A stretch of DNA of 64,000 nucleotides from Pseudomonas sp. B21-015 (GTDB taxonomy: Bacteria; Pseudomonadota; Gammaproteobacteria; Pseudomonadales; Pseudomonadaceae), in the NCBI RefSeq assembly GCF_024749285.1, contig NZ_CP087196.1:5766001-5830000 (forward strand). The letters are read 5' to 3'. Both the position numbers and the translations under genes were made by a program. Under the pieces are notes generated by a model. That model was not told the origin of the DNA, did no database searches, and saw nothing but the letters and a program-made list of their open reading frames with translations. This document shows positions 54,402-62,630 of this stretch, piece after piece; the stretch's first letter is position 1, and every line of letters begins with the position of its first letter.

Positions 54402-55345
54402 CTTTGCGTTCCCTGTTTTGCGTCGCTCTGTTGCTGGGCAGCGCCCAAGCATTGGCCGAGGCCACCCATTACCCGCTGACCGTCCAGAGCTGCAACCGCG
54501 AAGTCACCTTCAAGGCAGCACCGAAACACGCGGTCAGCCATGACATCAACATGACCCAGATGATGCTCGCCCTCGGTCTCAAACCCAGGATGGCGGGGTA
54601 TAGCGGCGTGACGGGCTGGAAGTCGGTGACGCCCGAGATGCAGACCATCCTCGATGGCTTGCCGGAGCTCGCGGCCAAGTACCCGTCGGTGGAAACCCTG
54701 CTCAACGCCAACGTCGATTTCTTCTTTGCCGGTTGGGATTACGGCATGCGCGTCGGCGGCGATCTCACGCCGCAAACCCTGCAACCGCTGGGCATCAACG
54801 TCTACGAACTCACCGAGTCCTGCGCCTTCGTCATGAAGCGCCCGCCGGCCAGTCTGGAAGACACTTACAACGACCTGCGCAACCTCGGGAAAATCTTCGA
54901 CGTGCAGGATCGCGCCAACACCGTGATCGCCCAGATGCAGGCGCAAGTCGCCGACATCCGCAAGGATCTGCCGACGGACAAACCTCGGGTGTTTCTCTAC
55001 GACAGCGGTGAGGACCGGGCCATGACTTCCGGGCGCCTCGGCATGCCACAGGCGCTGATCGATGCCGCCGGTGGGCGCAACATTCTCGACGACGTCGAGG
55101 CGAGCTGGACCCGGGTGAATTGGGAGAACGTGGTCGAGCGCAATCCGCAGGTGATCGTGATCGTCGACTACGGCGAAGTCACCGCCGAGCAGAAGGAGCA
55201 ATTCCTGCGCAGCAACCAGGCCCTGCAATCGGTGGACGCGATCAAGAACCAGCGTTTCATCGTCATTCCGTACGTGCAGGCCACGCCCGGGATCGACAAC
55301 GTGCTGGCGGTCGAAACCCTGGCCAAGGGTTTCCACGGCGAATGA
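54398..55345 (+). CDS. Periplasmic substrate-binding protein of iron-complex/B12-type ABC importer
   Basis: This 315-residue protein has a signal peptide (about residues 1-20, LFCVALLLGSAQALA) and a class III binding-protein fold joined by a long helix (NDLRNLGKIFDVQDRANTVI). The N-lobe has the KAAPKHAVSHDINMTQMMLALG region typical in position of siderophore and B12 binders. The C-lobe ends VLAVETLAKGF. It probably hands the ligand from the TonB receptor encoded upstream to the permease. It overlaps both neighbours by four bases. Substrate unknown. Confidence 0.9.
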   Translation: MTLRSLFCVALLLGSAQALAEATHYPLTVQSCNREVTFKAAPKHAVSHDINMTQMMLALGLKPRMAGYSGVTGWKSVTPEMQTILDGLPELAAKYPSVETLLNANVDFFFAGWDYGMRVGGDLTPQTLQPLGINVYELTESCAFVMKRPPASLEDTYNDLRNLGKIFDVQDRANTVIAQMQAQVADIRKDLPTDKPRVFLYDSGEDRAMTSGRLGMPQALIDAAGGRNILDDVEASWTRVNWENVVERNPQVIVIVDYGEVTAEQKEQFLRSNQALQSVDAIKNQRFIVIPYVQATPGIDNVLAVETLAKGFHGE

Positions 55346-56352
55346 TCGATCGTCGCTATGCCTTGTTGCTGATCGCCCTCGGCGCGCTGTTGCTGGTGTC
55401 GTGTGTGGTATCGCTGGGCTTCGGCCCGGCGCGGGTGCCGGTGGAGGTGGTCTGGCGGATATTGCTGCACAAGATTGTTGGTGTCGGTGTTGCGGACTGG
55501 ACTGCCGGCCAGGAACACATCGTCTGGCTGATCCGCGTACCGCGCATGTTGCTCGGAGCGCTGGTGGGTGCCGGCCTGGCGCTGATCGGCGCGGTGCTGC
55601 AAGCGGTGACGCGCAATCCATTGGCTGATCCGCACCTGCTTGGCGTGACCTCCGGCGCGACCCTCGGCGCGGTGATCGTGGTGTTGCATGTCGGTGAAAT
55701 CGTCGGGGTGCTGACCTTGCCGATTGCCGCGTTTATTGGCGCGTTGTTGAGCATGTTGATCGTGCTGATGATCGCCAATCGCAATGGGCGGCTGGACAGT
55801 GATCGGCTGCTGCTGTGCGGCGTGGCGGTGTCGTTCGTGATGATGGCGATCGCCAATTTGCTGTTGTTTCTCGGTGATCACCGCGCCAGTTCTGCGGTGA
55901 TGTTCTGGATGCTCGGCGGGCTCGGGTTGGCGCGTTGGGAATTGCTCGCGGTGCCGGCCGCCAGTGTTTTGCTTGGGTTGGTGTTGTTGCTGGGGATGGC
56001 TCGGCCGTTGAATGCGTTGATGGCGGGTGAACAGACGGCGGTGACCCTCGGCCTCAATGCTCGCACCGTGCGGCTGCGGGTGTTTTTGATTGCCTCGTTG
56101 ATGACCGGGGTGTTGGTATCGATCAGTGGGTCCATCGGGTTTGTCGGGCTGATGGTGCCGCACATTGCGCGGCGGTTGGTCGGGGCTGAACACCGGCGAT
56201 TGCTGCCGGTGTGCGTCTTGTTGGGCAGCCTGTTCCTCGTCTGGGTGGATGTGGCCGCACGTACCCTGATCGCCCCGGAAGACTTGCCCATCGGAGTAGC
56301 CACTGCGGCGATTGGCGGGTTGTTCTTCATCGGCCTGATGCGCCGCCGCTGA
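55342..56352 (+). CDS. Iron-complex/B12-type ABC transporter permease (FecCD/BtuC-like)
   Basis: This 336-residue inner-membrane protein has about ten helices and FecCD-family motifs: RVPRMLLGALVGAGLALIGA, the RNPLADPHLLGVTSGATLGA loop, and the ATPase-contact GFVGLMVPHIARRLVG helix. The start is the ATG overlapping the binding-protein stop; a longer in-frame start is rejected as lying inside that gene. It is the last gene of the TonB receptor/ABC unit. Confidence 0.93.
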   Translation: MIDRRYALLLIALGALLLVSCVVSLGFGPARVPVEVVWRILLHKIVGVGVADWTAGQEHIVWLIRVPRMLLGALVGAGLALIGAVLQAVTRNPLADPHLLGVTSGATLGAVIVVLHVGEIVGVLTLPIAAFIGALLSMLIVLMIANRNGRLDSDRLLLCGVAVSFVMMAIANLLLFLGDHRASSAVMFWMLGGLGLARWELLAVPAASVLLGLVLLLGMARPLNALMAGEQTAVTLGLNARTVRLRVFLIASLMTGVLVSISGSIGFVGLMVPHIARRLVGAEHRRLLPVCVLLGSLFLVWVDVAARTLIAPEDLPIGVATAAIGGLFFIGLMRRR

Positions 56353-56374
56353 CTCCACAAGGACACCACTGGAC

Positions 56375-56466
56375 CTGTGGGAGCTGGCTTGCCTGCGATG
56401 GCGGCGGCACATTCAACATTTCTGTGGCTGACCCACCGCTATCGCGGGCAAGCCCGCTCCCACAGG
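56375..56466. repeat. REPIN (GTGGGAGC-type) with conserved spacer
   Basis: CTGTGGGAGCTGGCTTGCCT is mirrored by CGGGCAAGCCCGCTCCCACA. The spacer (GATGGCGGCGGCACATTCAA and following) is nearly the same as the spacers of the elements at 57267-57427 and, more loosely, 62508-62602. Confidence 0.88.
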
Positions 56467-56493
56467 GATGTATGGCTCCGCATACCCGGATTT

Positions 56494-56548
56494 GATCGTT
56501 CCCACGCTCCCGCGTGGGAATGCCGCCAGGGACGCTCCGCGTTCCGCT
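56494..56548. repeat. Compound palindrome (dispersed family, partial copy)
   Basis: GATCGTTCCCACGCTCCCGC followed by GTGGGAATGCCGCCAGGGAC matches the left half of the elements at 15861 and 58921. The right arm is missing, so this is a truncated copy. Confidence 0.78.
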
Positions 56549-56619
56549 GTTGAATGTTTAACGGATGTGTCAAAACACGGAACTTTCCCACGCCTTTTTC
56601 AGGTTGTTCGTCGGACGCG

Positions 56620-56822
56620 AGCCCTCTAGTCTTGGGCTGTCGCTGAAAACTCAGCGATCGGGTGTGAGAGCCCGGAAGAGGTTTTAATCCATCGCCAGTA
56701 CCACCATAATCGCCGACAGCTTATCCGCTGCCTGCAATGCTCTATGGCGGCTGTGTGCGGGCGGACTTCGGTCCGGCCGGGTTTGATCCTCTACCGGTTT
56801 CTCACTCCGCACATAGCTGCCA
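56620..56822 (+). promoter_or_regulatory. Highly structured leader RNA upstream of the DUF6124 gene
   Basis: This stretch contains several stable hairpins. AGCCC/GGGCT lies at 56620-56638, and CGCTGA/TCAGCG at 56641-56656. A 16-base long-range stem pairs TGGCGGCTGTGTGCGG (56745-56760) with CCGCACATAGCTGCCA (56807-56822) with two G-T wobbles. Inside it are a perfect UUCG-loop hairpin CGGAC/GTCCG (56762-56775) and CCGG/CCGG (56777-56797). Together they look like a multi-branched leader ending 58 bases before the gene. GGAACTT at about 56579 could be a -35 element of an AlgU-type promoter, but a matching -10 was not clear. A riboswitch, thermosensor or processed small RNA are all possible. Confidence 0.55.
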
Positions 56823-56880
56823 CCACTCCGTCGCGTGAGAAACGACGAGTGATGGCTTCAACTGATTAGAGGACATTTCA

Positions 56881-57252
56881 ATGAATAAGAAACTCGTACC
56901 AGACCCACCCTTCAATACCACCACCCCCAACGCCGAAGCCTCGCGCACCGAAGAATTACTCAAAGACCGCGAAGCCATAAAACGCGCCCTCGACTACTAC
57001 CTCGATCCCCCGGCGCCCTACACCGAAAAACCCCGCCGCCCCAGCACCATGTTCATCGTCGCCCCGAATATGGATACCGAAAGCCTCCTGGCCCACGCCT
57101 GTGAATCGTTGGCCACAGCGAGTGTCCTGGCCAGCGATTCCGCCAACAACCTGATCGGACCGCAGCGCTATACGGTGTTGGCGATTCAACAGAGCATCAT
57201 GCTGGCAGAGCTGGCGGTGAACCGGGCGCTGGATAACGTCGATCCGGCGTAG
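56881..57252 (+). CDS. DUF6124 family small protein
   Basis: This 123-residue cytoplasmic protein is of a type found in many copies in Pseudomonas and little elsewhere. The N-terminal half is polar and Pro-rich (ALDYYLDPPAPYTEKPRRP). The C-terminal half is a helical region with LLAHACESLATASVLASDSA and LAIQQSIMLAELAVNRAL. No catalytic motif is visible and the function is unknown. GAGGACATTTC upstream of the ATG gives a good ribosome site. Its long structured leader suggests post-transcriptional control. Confidence 0.75.
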   Translation: MNKKLVPDPPFNTTTPNAEASRTEELLKDREAIKRALDYYLDPPAPYTEKPRRPSTMFIVAPNMDTESLLAHACESLATASVLASDSANNLIGPQRYTVLAIQQSIMLAELAVNRALDNVDPA

Positions 57253-57266
57253 ACCGCGTTATCGTT

Positions 57267-57427
57267 CATCGCGAGCAGGCTCGCTCCCACAGGGATTATC
57301 GTCGTCCACAGATTCCGCGTACGACACACATCTACTGTGGGAGCGAGCCTGCTCGCGATGGCGGCGGCACATTCAATACTCTTGTGACTGACTCACCATC
57401 TTCGCGAGCAAGCTTCGCTCCTACAGG
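57267..57427. repeat. Cluster of three REP sequences
   Basis: An inverted pair (CATCGCGAGCAGGCTCGCTC and its mirror ending CCTGCTCGCGATG, 57267-57360) is followed by a third, more diverged REP at 57401-57427 (TTCGCGAGCAAGCTTCGCTC). The spacer after the second REP repeats the GCGGCGGCACATTCAA text seen at about 56400. The rest of the gap before urtA holds the urtA promoter region. Confidence 0.85.
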
Positions 57428-57556
57428 AGCCAGGCAATATCTGCGCCCCAATGTGGCGCACCTCTTCGCACCAACGCGCCAATCGCGATCCTTCATGGTG
57501 CGCCGCCCACACCGCGCAACCGCTCTAATACGACATTTCCTTGCCCTTCCCCGACC

Positions 57557-57572
57557 GGGCACAGCCCTTGCT
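57557..57572 (+). promoter_or_regulatory. Sigma-54 (RpoN) promoter of the urt operon
   Basis: GGGCAC-N5-TTGCT matches the sigma-54 consensus TGGCAC-N5-TTGCA/T, with the invariant GG and GC correctly spaced and only one mismatch in the conserved core. It lies 66 bases before urtA. A dyad TGCGCC...GGCGCA at 57442-57460, about 100 bases upstream, is a possible but non-consensus NtrC site. This predicts nitrogen-limitation control of urea uptake. Confidence 0.75.
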
Positions 57573-57637
57573 AAAGACCCTTCAGTCGTCCGCATCTGCC
57601 AACCATAAAAAACTTTAACGTTCATGGAGATCGCACA

Positions 57638-58903
57638 ATGAAGCGTCGCAGTTTGATCAAGGCTTTCACACTATCGGCAAGCATTGCCGCGATGGGCATG
57701 GCCTGGACGGTCCAGGCCGCCGAGACCATCAAGGTCGGTATTCTGCATTCGTTGTCCGGGACCATGGCGATCTCCGAAACCTCGCTCAAAGACATGGCGT
57801 TGATGACCATCGACGAAATCAACGCCAAGGGCGGCGTGAACGGCAAGATGCTTGAACCTGTAGTGGTTGACCCGGCATCGAACTGGCCGCTGTTCGCCGA
57901 GAAAGGCCGGCAGTTGCTGACCAAGGACAAGGTGGCAGTGGTGTTCGGTTGCTGGACGTCGGTGTCGCGTAAATCGGTGCTGCCGGTGTTCGAAGAGCTC
58001 AACGGCCTGCTGTTCTACCCGGTGCAATACGAAGGCGAAGAGATGTCGCCGAACGTGTTCTACACCGGCGCGGCACCCAACCAGCAAGCGATTCCGGCGG
58101 TGGAATACCTGATGAGTGAAGAAGGCGGCAGCGCCAAGCGTTACTTCCTGCTCGGCACCGACTACGTCTACCCGCGTACCACCAACAAGATTCTGCGCTC
58201 GTTCCTGCACTCCAAAGGTGTGGCGGACAAGGACATCGAAGAGGTCTACACCCCATTCGGCCACAGCGATTACCAGACCATCGTGGCCAACATCAAAAAA
58301 TTCTCCGCCGGTGGCAAGACAGCGGTCATCTCCACGGTCAACGGCGACTCCAACGTGCCGTTCTATAAGGAACTGGCCAACCAGGGCCTGAAAGCCACCG
58401 ACGTTCCGGTCGTGGCGTTCTCCGTGGGCGAAGAAGAATTGCGCGGCATCGACACCAAGCCGCTGGTGGGCAACCTCGCGGCGTGGAACTACTTCGAGTC
58501 GGTCGAGAACCCGCAGAACAAGAAATTCGTCGCCGACTGGAAAGCCTACGCCAAGAAACACAACCTGCCGGGCGCCGACAAAGCGGTGACCAACGACCCG
58601 ATGGAAGCCACCTACGTCGGCATCCACATGTGGGCGCAAGCGGCGGAGAAAGCCAAGTCCACCGACGTCGACAAAGTCCGCGAAGCCCTGGCCGGCCAGA
58701 CCTTCGCTGCGCCGTCCGGCTACACCCTGACCATGGACAAGACCAACCACCACCTGCACAAGCCGGTGATGATCGGCGAGATTCAGGCCGACGGTCAGTT
58801 CAACGTGGTGTGGCAGACCGAAGGGCCGATCCGCGCCCAACCGTGGAGCCCGTTCATTCAGGGTAACGACAAGAAGCCGGATTATGCGGTGAAGAGCAAC
58901 TGA
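57638..58903 (+). CDS. urtA: Urea ABC transporter substrate-binding protein
   Basis: UrtA captures urea in the periplasm for the UrtBCDE importer. The 421-residue protein starts with a signal peptide carrying a Tat-like KRRSLIK motif and ending at VQAA. It is followed by a class I (amide/branched-chain amino-acid type) binding protein with VGILHSLSGTMAISE, VVFGCWTSVSRKSVLPVFEE and LLFYPVQYEGEE, all typical of UrtA. A GAGATCGCACA stretch precedes the ATG. It is first in the urtABCDE run ahead of urease genes. Confidence 0.96.
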   Translation: MKRRSLIKAFTLSASIAAMGMAWTVQAAETIKVGILHSLSGTMAISETSLKDMALMTIDEINAKGGVNGKMLEPVVVDPASNWPLFAEKGRQLLTKDKVAVVFGCWTSVSRKSVLPVFEELNGLLFYPVQYEGEEMSPNVFYTGAAPNQQAIPAVEYLMSEEGGSAKRYFLLGTDYVYPRTTNKILRSFLHSKGVADKDIEEVYTPFGHSDYQTIVANIKKFSAGGKTAVISTVNGDSNVPFYKELANQGLKATDVPVVAFSVGEEELRGIDTKPLVGNLAAWNYFESVENPQNKKFVADWKAYAKKHNLPGADKAVTNDPMEATYVGIHMWAQAAEKAKSTDVDKVREALAGQTFAAPSGYTLTMDKTNHHLHKPVMIGEIQADGQFNVVWQTEGPIRAQPWSPFIQGNDKKPDYAVKSN

Positions 58904-58920
58904 TTCACCCCGCTTAGCCT

Positions 58921-59026
58921 GATCGTTCCCACGCTCTGCGTGGGAATGCCTCAACGGACGCTCTGCGTCCGCTTTGGGACGCGGAGCGTCCCGGGCTGCA
59001 TTCCCACGCGGAGCGTGGGAACGATC
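58921..59026. repeat. Large compound palindrome (dispersed family, complete copy)
   Basis: The element runs from GATCGTTCCCACGCTCTGCG to its mirror GCGGAGCGTGGGAACGATC, with inner GGACGCTCTGCGTCC palindromes. It is inserted between urtA and urtB and could lower expression of urtB-E relative to the abundant binding protein. Confidence 0.88.
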
Positions 59027-59043
59027 AATACAGGACACTCGCT

Positions 59044-60546
59044 ATGCCCACCGCCCTTTACCGCTTGATCCTCGTCATCGCACTTTTGTTACCGATGGCC
59101 ACCCACGCCGGCGACGCCGAAGACTTCGTCGCGGCCAATCCCTTGCAGCAAGCAAAACTGCTGGAAGCCTGGGCCGCGCAACCCGATCCGGTCCGTATCG
59201 AACTGATCAACGCCCTGCAACAAGGCGAATTGACTGTCGATGGCCAGCCTAAAATCCTGCGCCTGAATAACCGCTTGCGAGGTCTGATCGACACCGCTTT
59301 GGCCAGCCACCAATTACTCGCCGCCGACGCACAAATCCGCTTGGCCGCCGCACAGCAATTGCAGAAAAGCGCCAAACCCGCGCAGCTGAAATTCCTCGAC
59401 CAGCAACTGGCTGGCGAAAAAGACGAAACCGTTCACGCCGCCCTGAGCCTGGCGCTGGCCAATCTGCAGCTGGTAGACACCGATCCTGCCGTGCGCCTCG
59501 CCGCTGTGCGTCTGCTCGGTGAAACCGGCGACCCACTGGCCCGCACCCGCCTCGAAGGGTTGCTGGAACCCGGCGTCGAAGCCGACGCCAGCGTGCGCAC
59601 CGCCGCTGAAACCAGCCTGGCTCAGGTCAAACGCAAACTGCTGATCGGTGAGATCCTCGGGCAAGCCTTCAGCGGTATGTCCCTCGGTTCGATTCTGCTG
59701 CTGGCGGCATTGGGGCTAGCAATCACCTTCGGCCTGCTCGGCGTGATCAACATGGCCCACGGCGAGATGCTGATGCTAGGCGCCTACTCGACTTACGTGG
59801 TGCAATTGATGTTCCAGCGCTTCGCCCCGCAAGCCATTGAGTTCTATCCGCTGATTGCCCTGCCGGTAGCGTTTTTCGTCACCGCTGCAATCGGGATGGC
59901 ACTGGAACGCACGGTGATTCGTCATCTCTACGGTCGCCCATTGGAAACCCTGCTCGCCACGTGGGGCATCAGCCTGATGCTGATTCAGTTGGTGCGCCTG
60001 GTGTTTGGCGCGCAGAACGTTGAAGTGGCCAACCCGGCCTGGCTCTCGGGTGGGATTCAGGTGTTGCCGAACCTGGTGCTGCCGTACAACCGTATCGTGA
60101 TCATCGCGTTCGCCTTGTTTGTGGTGGTGCTGACCTGGCTGCTGCTGAACAAGACGCGCCTCGGTTTGAACGTGCGCGCCGTCACCCAGAACCGCAACAT
60201 GGCCGCCTGCTGCGGCGTGCCTACCGGGCGCGTCGACATGCTCGCCTTCGGCCTCGGCTCGGGCATTGCTGGCCTCGGCGGCGTGGCGCTCAGCCAGATC
60301 GGCAACGTCGGCCCGGACCTCGGCCAGAGCTACATCATTGACTCGTTCCTGGTGGTGGTACTCGGCGGTGTCGGTCAACTGGCCGGCAGCGTGCTCGCCG
60401 CCTTCGGGCTCGGCATCGCCAACAAAATTCTCGAACCGCAGATCGGTGCGGTGCTGGGCAAAATCCTGATCCTCGCGCTGATCATTCTGTTCATCCAGAA
60501 ACGTCCGCAAGGCCTCTTCGCACTGAAAGGACGGGTGATCGACTGA
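59044..60546 (+). CDS. urtB: Urea ABC transporter permease UrtB
   Basis: This 500-residue inner-membrane permease belongs to the LivH class. Beyond a signal-like N-terminus it has a periplasmic helical extension (residues about 20-200) typical of UrtB. About eight helices follow from residue 205, with LGLAITFGLLGVINMAHGE, FGLGSGIAGLGGVALSQIG and the C-terminal FIQKRPQGLFALKGR. It overlaps urtC by one base (TGATG). Together with UrtC it forms the urea channel. Confidence 0.95.
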   Translation: MPTALYRLILVIALLLPMATHAGDAEDFVAANPLQQAKLLEAWAAQPDPVRIELINALQQGELTVDGQPKILRLNNRLRGLIDTALASHQLLAADAQIRLAAAQQLQKSAKPAQLKFLDQQLAGEKDETVHAALSLALANLQLVDTDPAVRLAAVRLLGETGDPLARTRLEGLLEPGVEADASVRTAAETSLAQVKRKLLIGEILGQAFSGMSLGSILLLAALGLAITFGLLGVINMAHGEMLMLGAYSTYVVQLMFQRFAPQAIEFYPLIALPVAFFVTAAIGMALERTVIRHLYGRPLETLLATWGISLMLIQLVRLVFGAQNVEVANPAWLSGGIQVLPNLVLPYNRIVIIAFALFVVVLTWLLLNKTRLGLNVRAVTQNRNMAACCGVPTGRVDMLAFGLGSGIAGLGGVALSQIGNVGPDLGQSYIIDSFLVVVLGGVGQLAGSVLAAFGLGIANKILEPQIGAVLGKILILALIILFIQKRPQGLFALKGRVID

Positions 60547-61625
60547 TGAATCAGCCTCTGATACTCACGGCCACACAAAAAGCCGGCCCCAAGGTCACGA
60601 TCGCCGTCGGTGGAGTAATCCTCGCTCTGCTGCTGGCGTTGCCATTGCTGTCGTTGTTGCCAGCAGACAGCATCTTTCATGTCTCGGCTTACACGCTGAC
60701 GCTGGTGGGCAAGATTCTTTGCTATGCCATCGTCGCCCTGGCGCTGGATCTGGTCTGGGGTTACGCCGGCCTTTTGTCGCTGGGTCACGGTCTGTTCTTC
60801 GCCCTCGGCGGTTACGCCATGGGCATGTACCTGATGCGCCAGGCTTCGGGTGACGGCTTGCCGGCGTTCATGACGTTCCTGTCGTGGACCGAGTTGCCGT
60901 GGTACTGGACCGGCACCAGCAGCTTCCTCTGGGCCATGTGCCTGGTGGTGCTGGCGCCGGGTTTGCTGGCGCTGGTGTTCGGTTTCTTCGCCTTCCGTTC
61001 GCGGATCAAGGGCGTGTATTTCTCGATCATGACTCAGGCCCTGACCTTCGCCGGGATGCTGCTGTTTTTCCGCAACGAAACCGGGTTTGGCGGCAACAAC
61101 GGTTTCACCAACTTCCGCACCATCCTCGGGTTCGGCATTACGGAACCGGGGACGCGTGCGGTGTTGTTTTTCGCCACGGTGCTGTTGCTGGTGGCGAGCC
61201 TGTTCATCGGCTGGCGGCTGGCGCAAAGCAAGTTTGGCCGAGTACTGACCGCGTTGCGCGATGCCGAAAACCGCCTGATGTTTTGCGGCTACGACCCGCG
61301 TGGTTTCAAACTGTTCGTGTGGGTGTTGAGCGCGGTGCTATGCGGTTTGGCTGGCGCGCTGTATGTGCCGCAAGTCGGCATCATCAACCCGAGCGAAATG
61401 TCGCCGACCAACTCGATCGAGGCCGCCGTGTGGGTCGCCTTGGGTGGTCGCGGCACGCTGATCGGGCCGTTGCTTGGCGCCGGAGTGGTCAATGGCATGA
61501 AGAGCTGGTTCACCGTGGCATTCCCGGAATACTGGCTGTTCTTCCTCGGCGCGCTGTTCATCGTCGTGACGTTGTACCTGCCTAAAGGCGTGATCGGCCT
61601 GCTGAAAAAAAGAGGTGAACAATGA
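60546..61625 (+). CDS. urtC: Urea ABC transporter permease UrtC
   Basis: This 359-residue LivM-class permease is the partner of UrtB. It has about nine or ten helices with YAIVALALDLVWGYAGLLSL, the LGHGLFFALGGYAMGMYLMR segment, the EAA-like loop ALRDAENRLMFCGYDP, and a C-terminal YLPKGVIGLL. It overlaps both urtB and urtD, so all are translated from one mRNA. Confidence 0.95.
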   Translation: MNQPLILTATQKAGPKVTIAVGGVILALLLALPLLSLLPADSIFHVSAYTLTLVGKILCYAIVALALDLVWGYAGLLSLGHGLFFALGGYAMGMYLMRQASGDGLPAFMTFLSWTELPWYWTGTSSFLWAMCLVVLAPGLLALVFGFFAFRSRIKGVYFSIMTQALTFAGMLLFFRNETGFGGNNGFTNFRTILGFGITEPGTRAVLFFATVLLLVASLFIGWRLAQSKFGRVLTALRDAENRLMFCGYDPRGFKLFVWVLSAVLCGLAGALYVPQVGIINPSEMSPTNSIEAAVWVALGGRGTLIGPLLGAGVVNGMKSWFTVAFPEYWLFFLGALFIVVTLYLPKGVIGLLKKRGEQ

Positions 61626-62491
61626 GAGTCACTGCGACGGCGGAATTCATGCTCGAACCGGCCTTTTTCCCCGTGGAGCCCAACAAGGACGCCGGCAGCA
61701 GCCGCGACGCCATCGGCCTCGGGCAACGCGTGGGCCCCGGCCTGAATACGCGCCACGGCACCATCCTGACCCTGGAAGACATCAGCGTCAGCTTCGATGG
61801 TTTCAAGGCGCTGAACGATTTGAACCTGTACATCGGTGTAGGTGAATTGCGCTGCATCATCGGCCCCAACGGCGCGGGCAAGACCACGCTGATGGACGTG
61901 ATTACCGGCAAGACTCGCCCTAGCCATGGCAAAGCCTGGTTCGGTGAAACCCTCGATCTGACGCAGATGAGTGAAGTGCAGATTGCCCAGGCCGGCATCG
62001 GTCGCAAGTTTCAGAAACCGACAGTGTTCGAAGCGCTGAGTGTGTTCGAAAACCTGGAGCTGGCACAGAAGACCGACAAGTCGGTATGGGCCAGCCTGCG
62101 GGCACGTCTGAGCGGCGAACAAACAGATCGCATCAGCGAGGTGCTGGAGACCATTCGCCTGACCGCTTCGGTCAATCGCCCGGCGGGTTTGTTGTCCCAC
62201 GGTCAGAAGCAGTTTCTGGAAATCGGCATGTTACTGATGCAAGACCCGCAACTGCTGTTGCTCGACGAGCCGGTGGCAGGCATGACCGACGCCGAAACCG
62301 AATTCACCGCCGAGCTGTTCAAAAGCCTGGCCGGCAAGCATTCGCTGATGGTGGTCGAACACGACATGGGCTTCGTCGGCTCGATCGCCGACCACGTCAC
62401 CGTGTTGCACCAGGGCAGCGTGCTGGCCGAAGGGTCGCTGGAACAGGTGCAGGACAATGAGCGGGTGATCGAGGTGTACCTCGGTCGCTAG
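61622..62491 (+). CDS. urtD: Urea ABC transporter ATPase UrtD
   Basis: This 289-residue LivG-class ATPase has a leading extension of about 45 residues. Walker A is GPNGAGKTT, the Q-loop/insert region is IGRKFQKPTVFEALSVFENL, the signature region is LLSHGQKQFLEIG (SHGQK in place of LSGGQ, usual in UrtD), and Walker B is LLLLDEPVAGMTD. The start overlaps the urtC stop and has AGAGGTG upstream. A REPIN separates it from urtE. Confidence 0.95.
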   Translation: MRVTATAEFMLEPAFFPVEPNKDAGSSRDAIGLGQRVGPGLNTRHGTILTLEDISVSFDGFKALNDLNLYIGVGELRCIIGPNGAGKTTLMDVITGKTRPSHGKAWFGETLDLTQMSEVQIAQAGIGRKFQKPTVFEALSVFENLELAQKTDKSVWASLRARLSGEQTDRISEVLETIRLTASVNRPAGLLSHGQKQFLEIGMLLMQDPQLLLLDEPVAGMTDAETEFTAELFKSLAGKHSLMVVEHDMGFVGSIADHVTVLHQGSVLAEGSLEQVQDNERVIEVYLGR

Positions 62492-62507
62492 ACCTGCAAA
62501 TACAAAA

Positions 62508-62602
62508 CCTGTGGGAGCGGGCTTGCCCGCGATGAGGCCTGCACATCCAACATCTTTGTTGAGTGACACACCGCCATCGCAGGCAAGCCAGCTCCCACAG
62601 GG
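62508..62602. repeat. REPIN (GTGGGAGC-type) within the urt operon
   Basis: CTGTGGGAGCGGGCTTGCCC is mirrored by GGCAAGCCAGCTCCCACAGG. It lies in the urtD-urtE gap inside an operon, where it may stabilise upstream mRNA. Confidence 0.88.
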
Positions 62603-62630
62603 TTCTGTGTGGAACAGAAGGAATTAGAAC

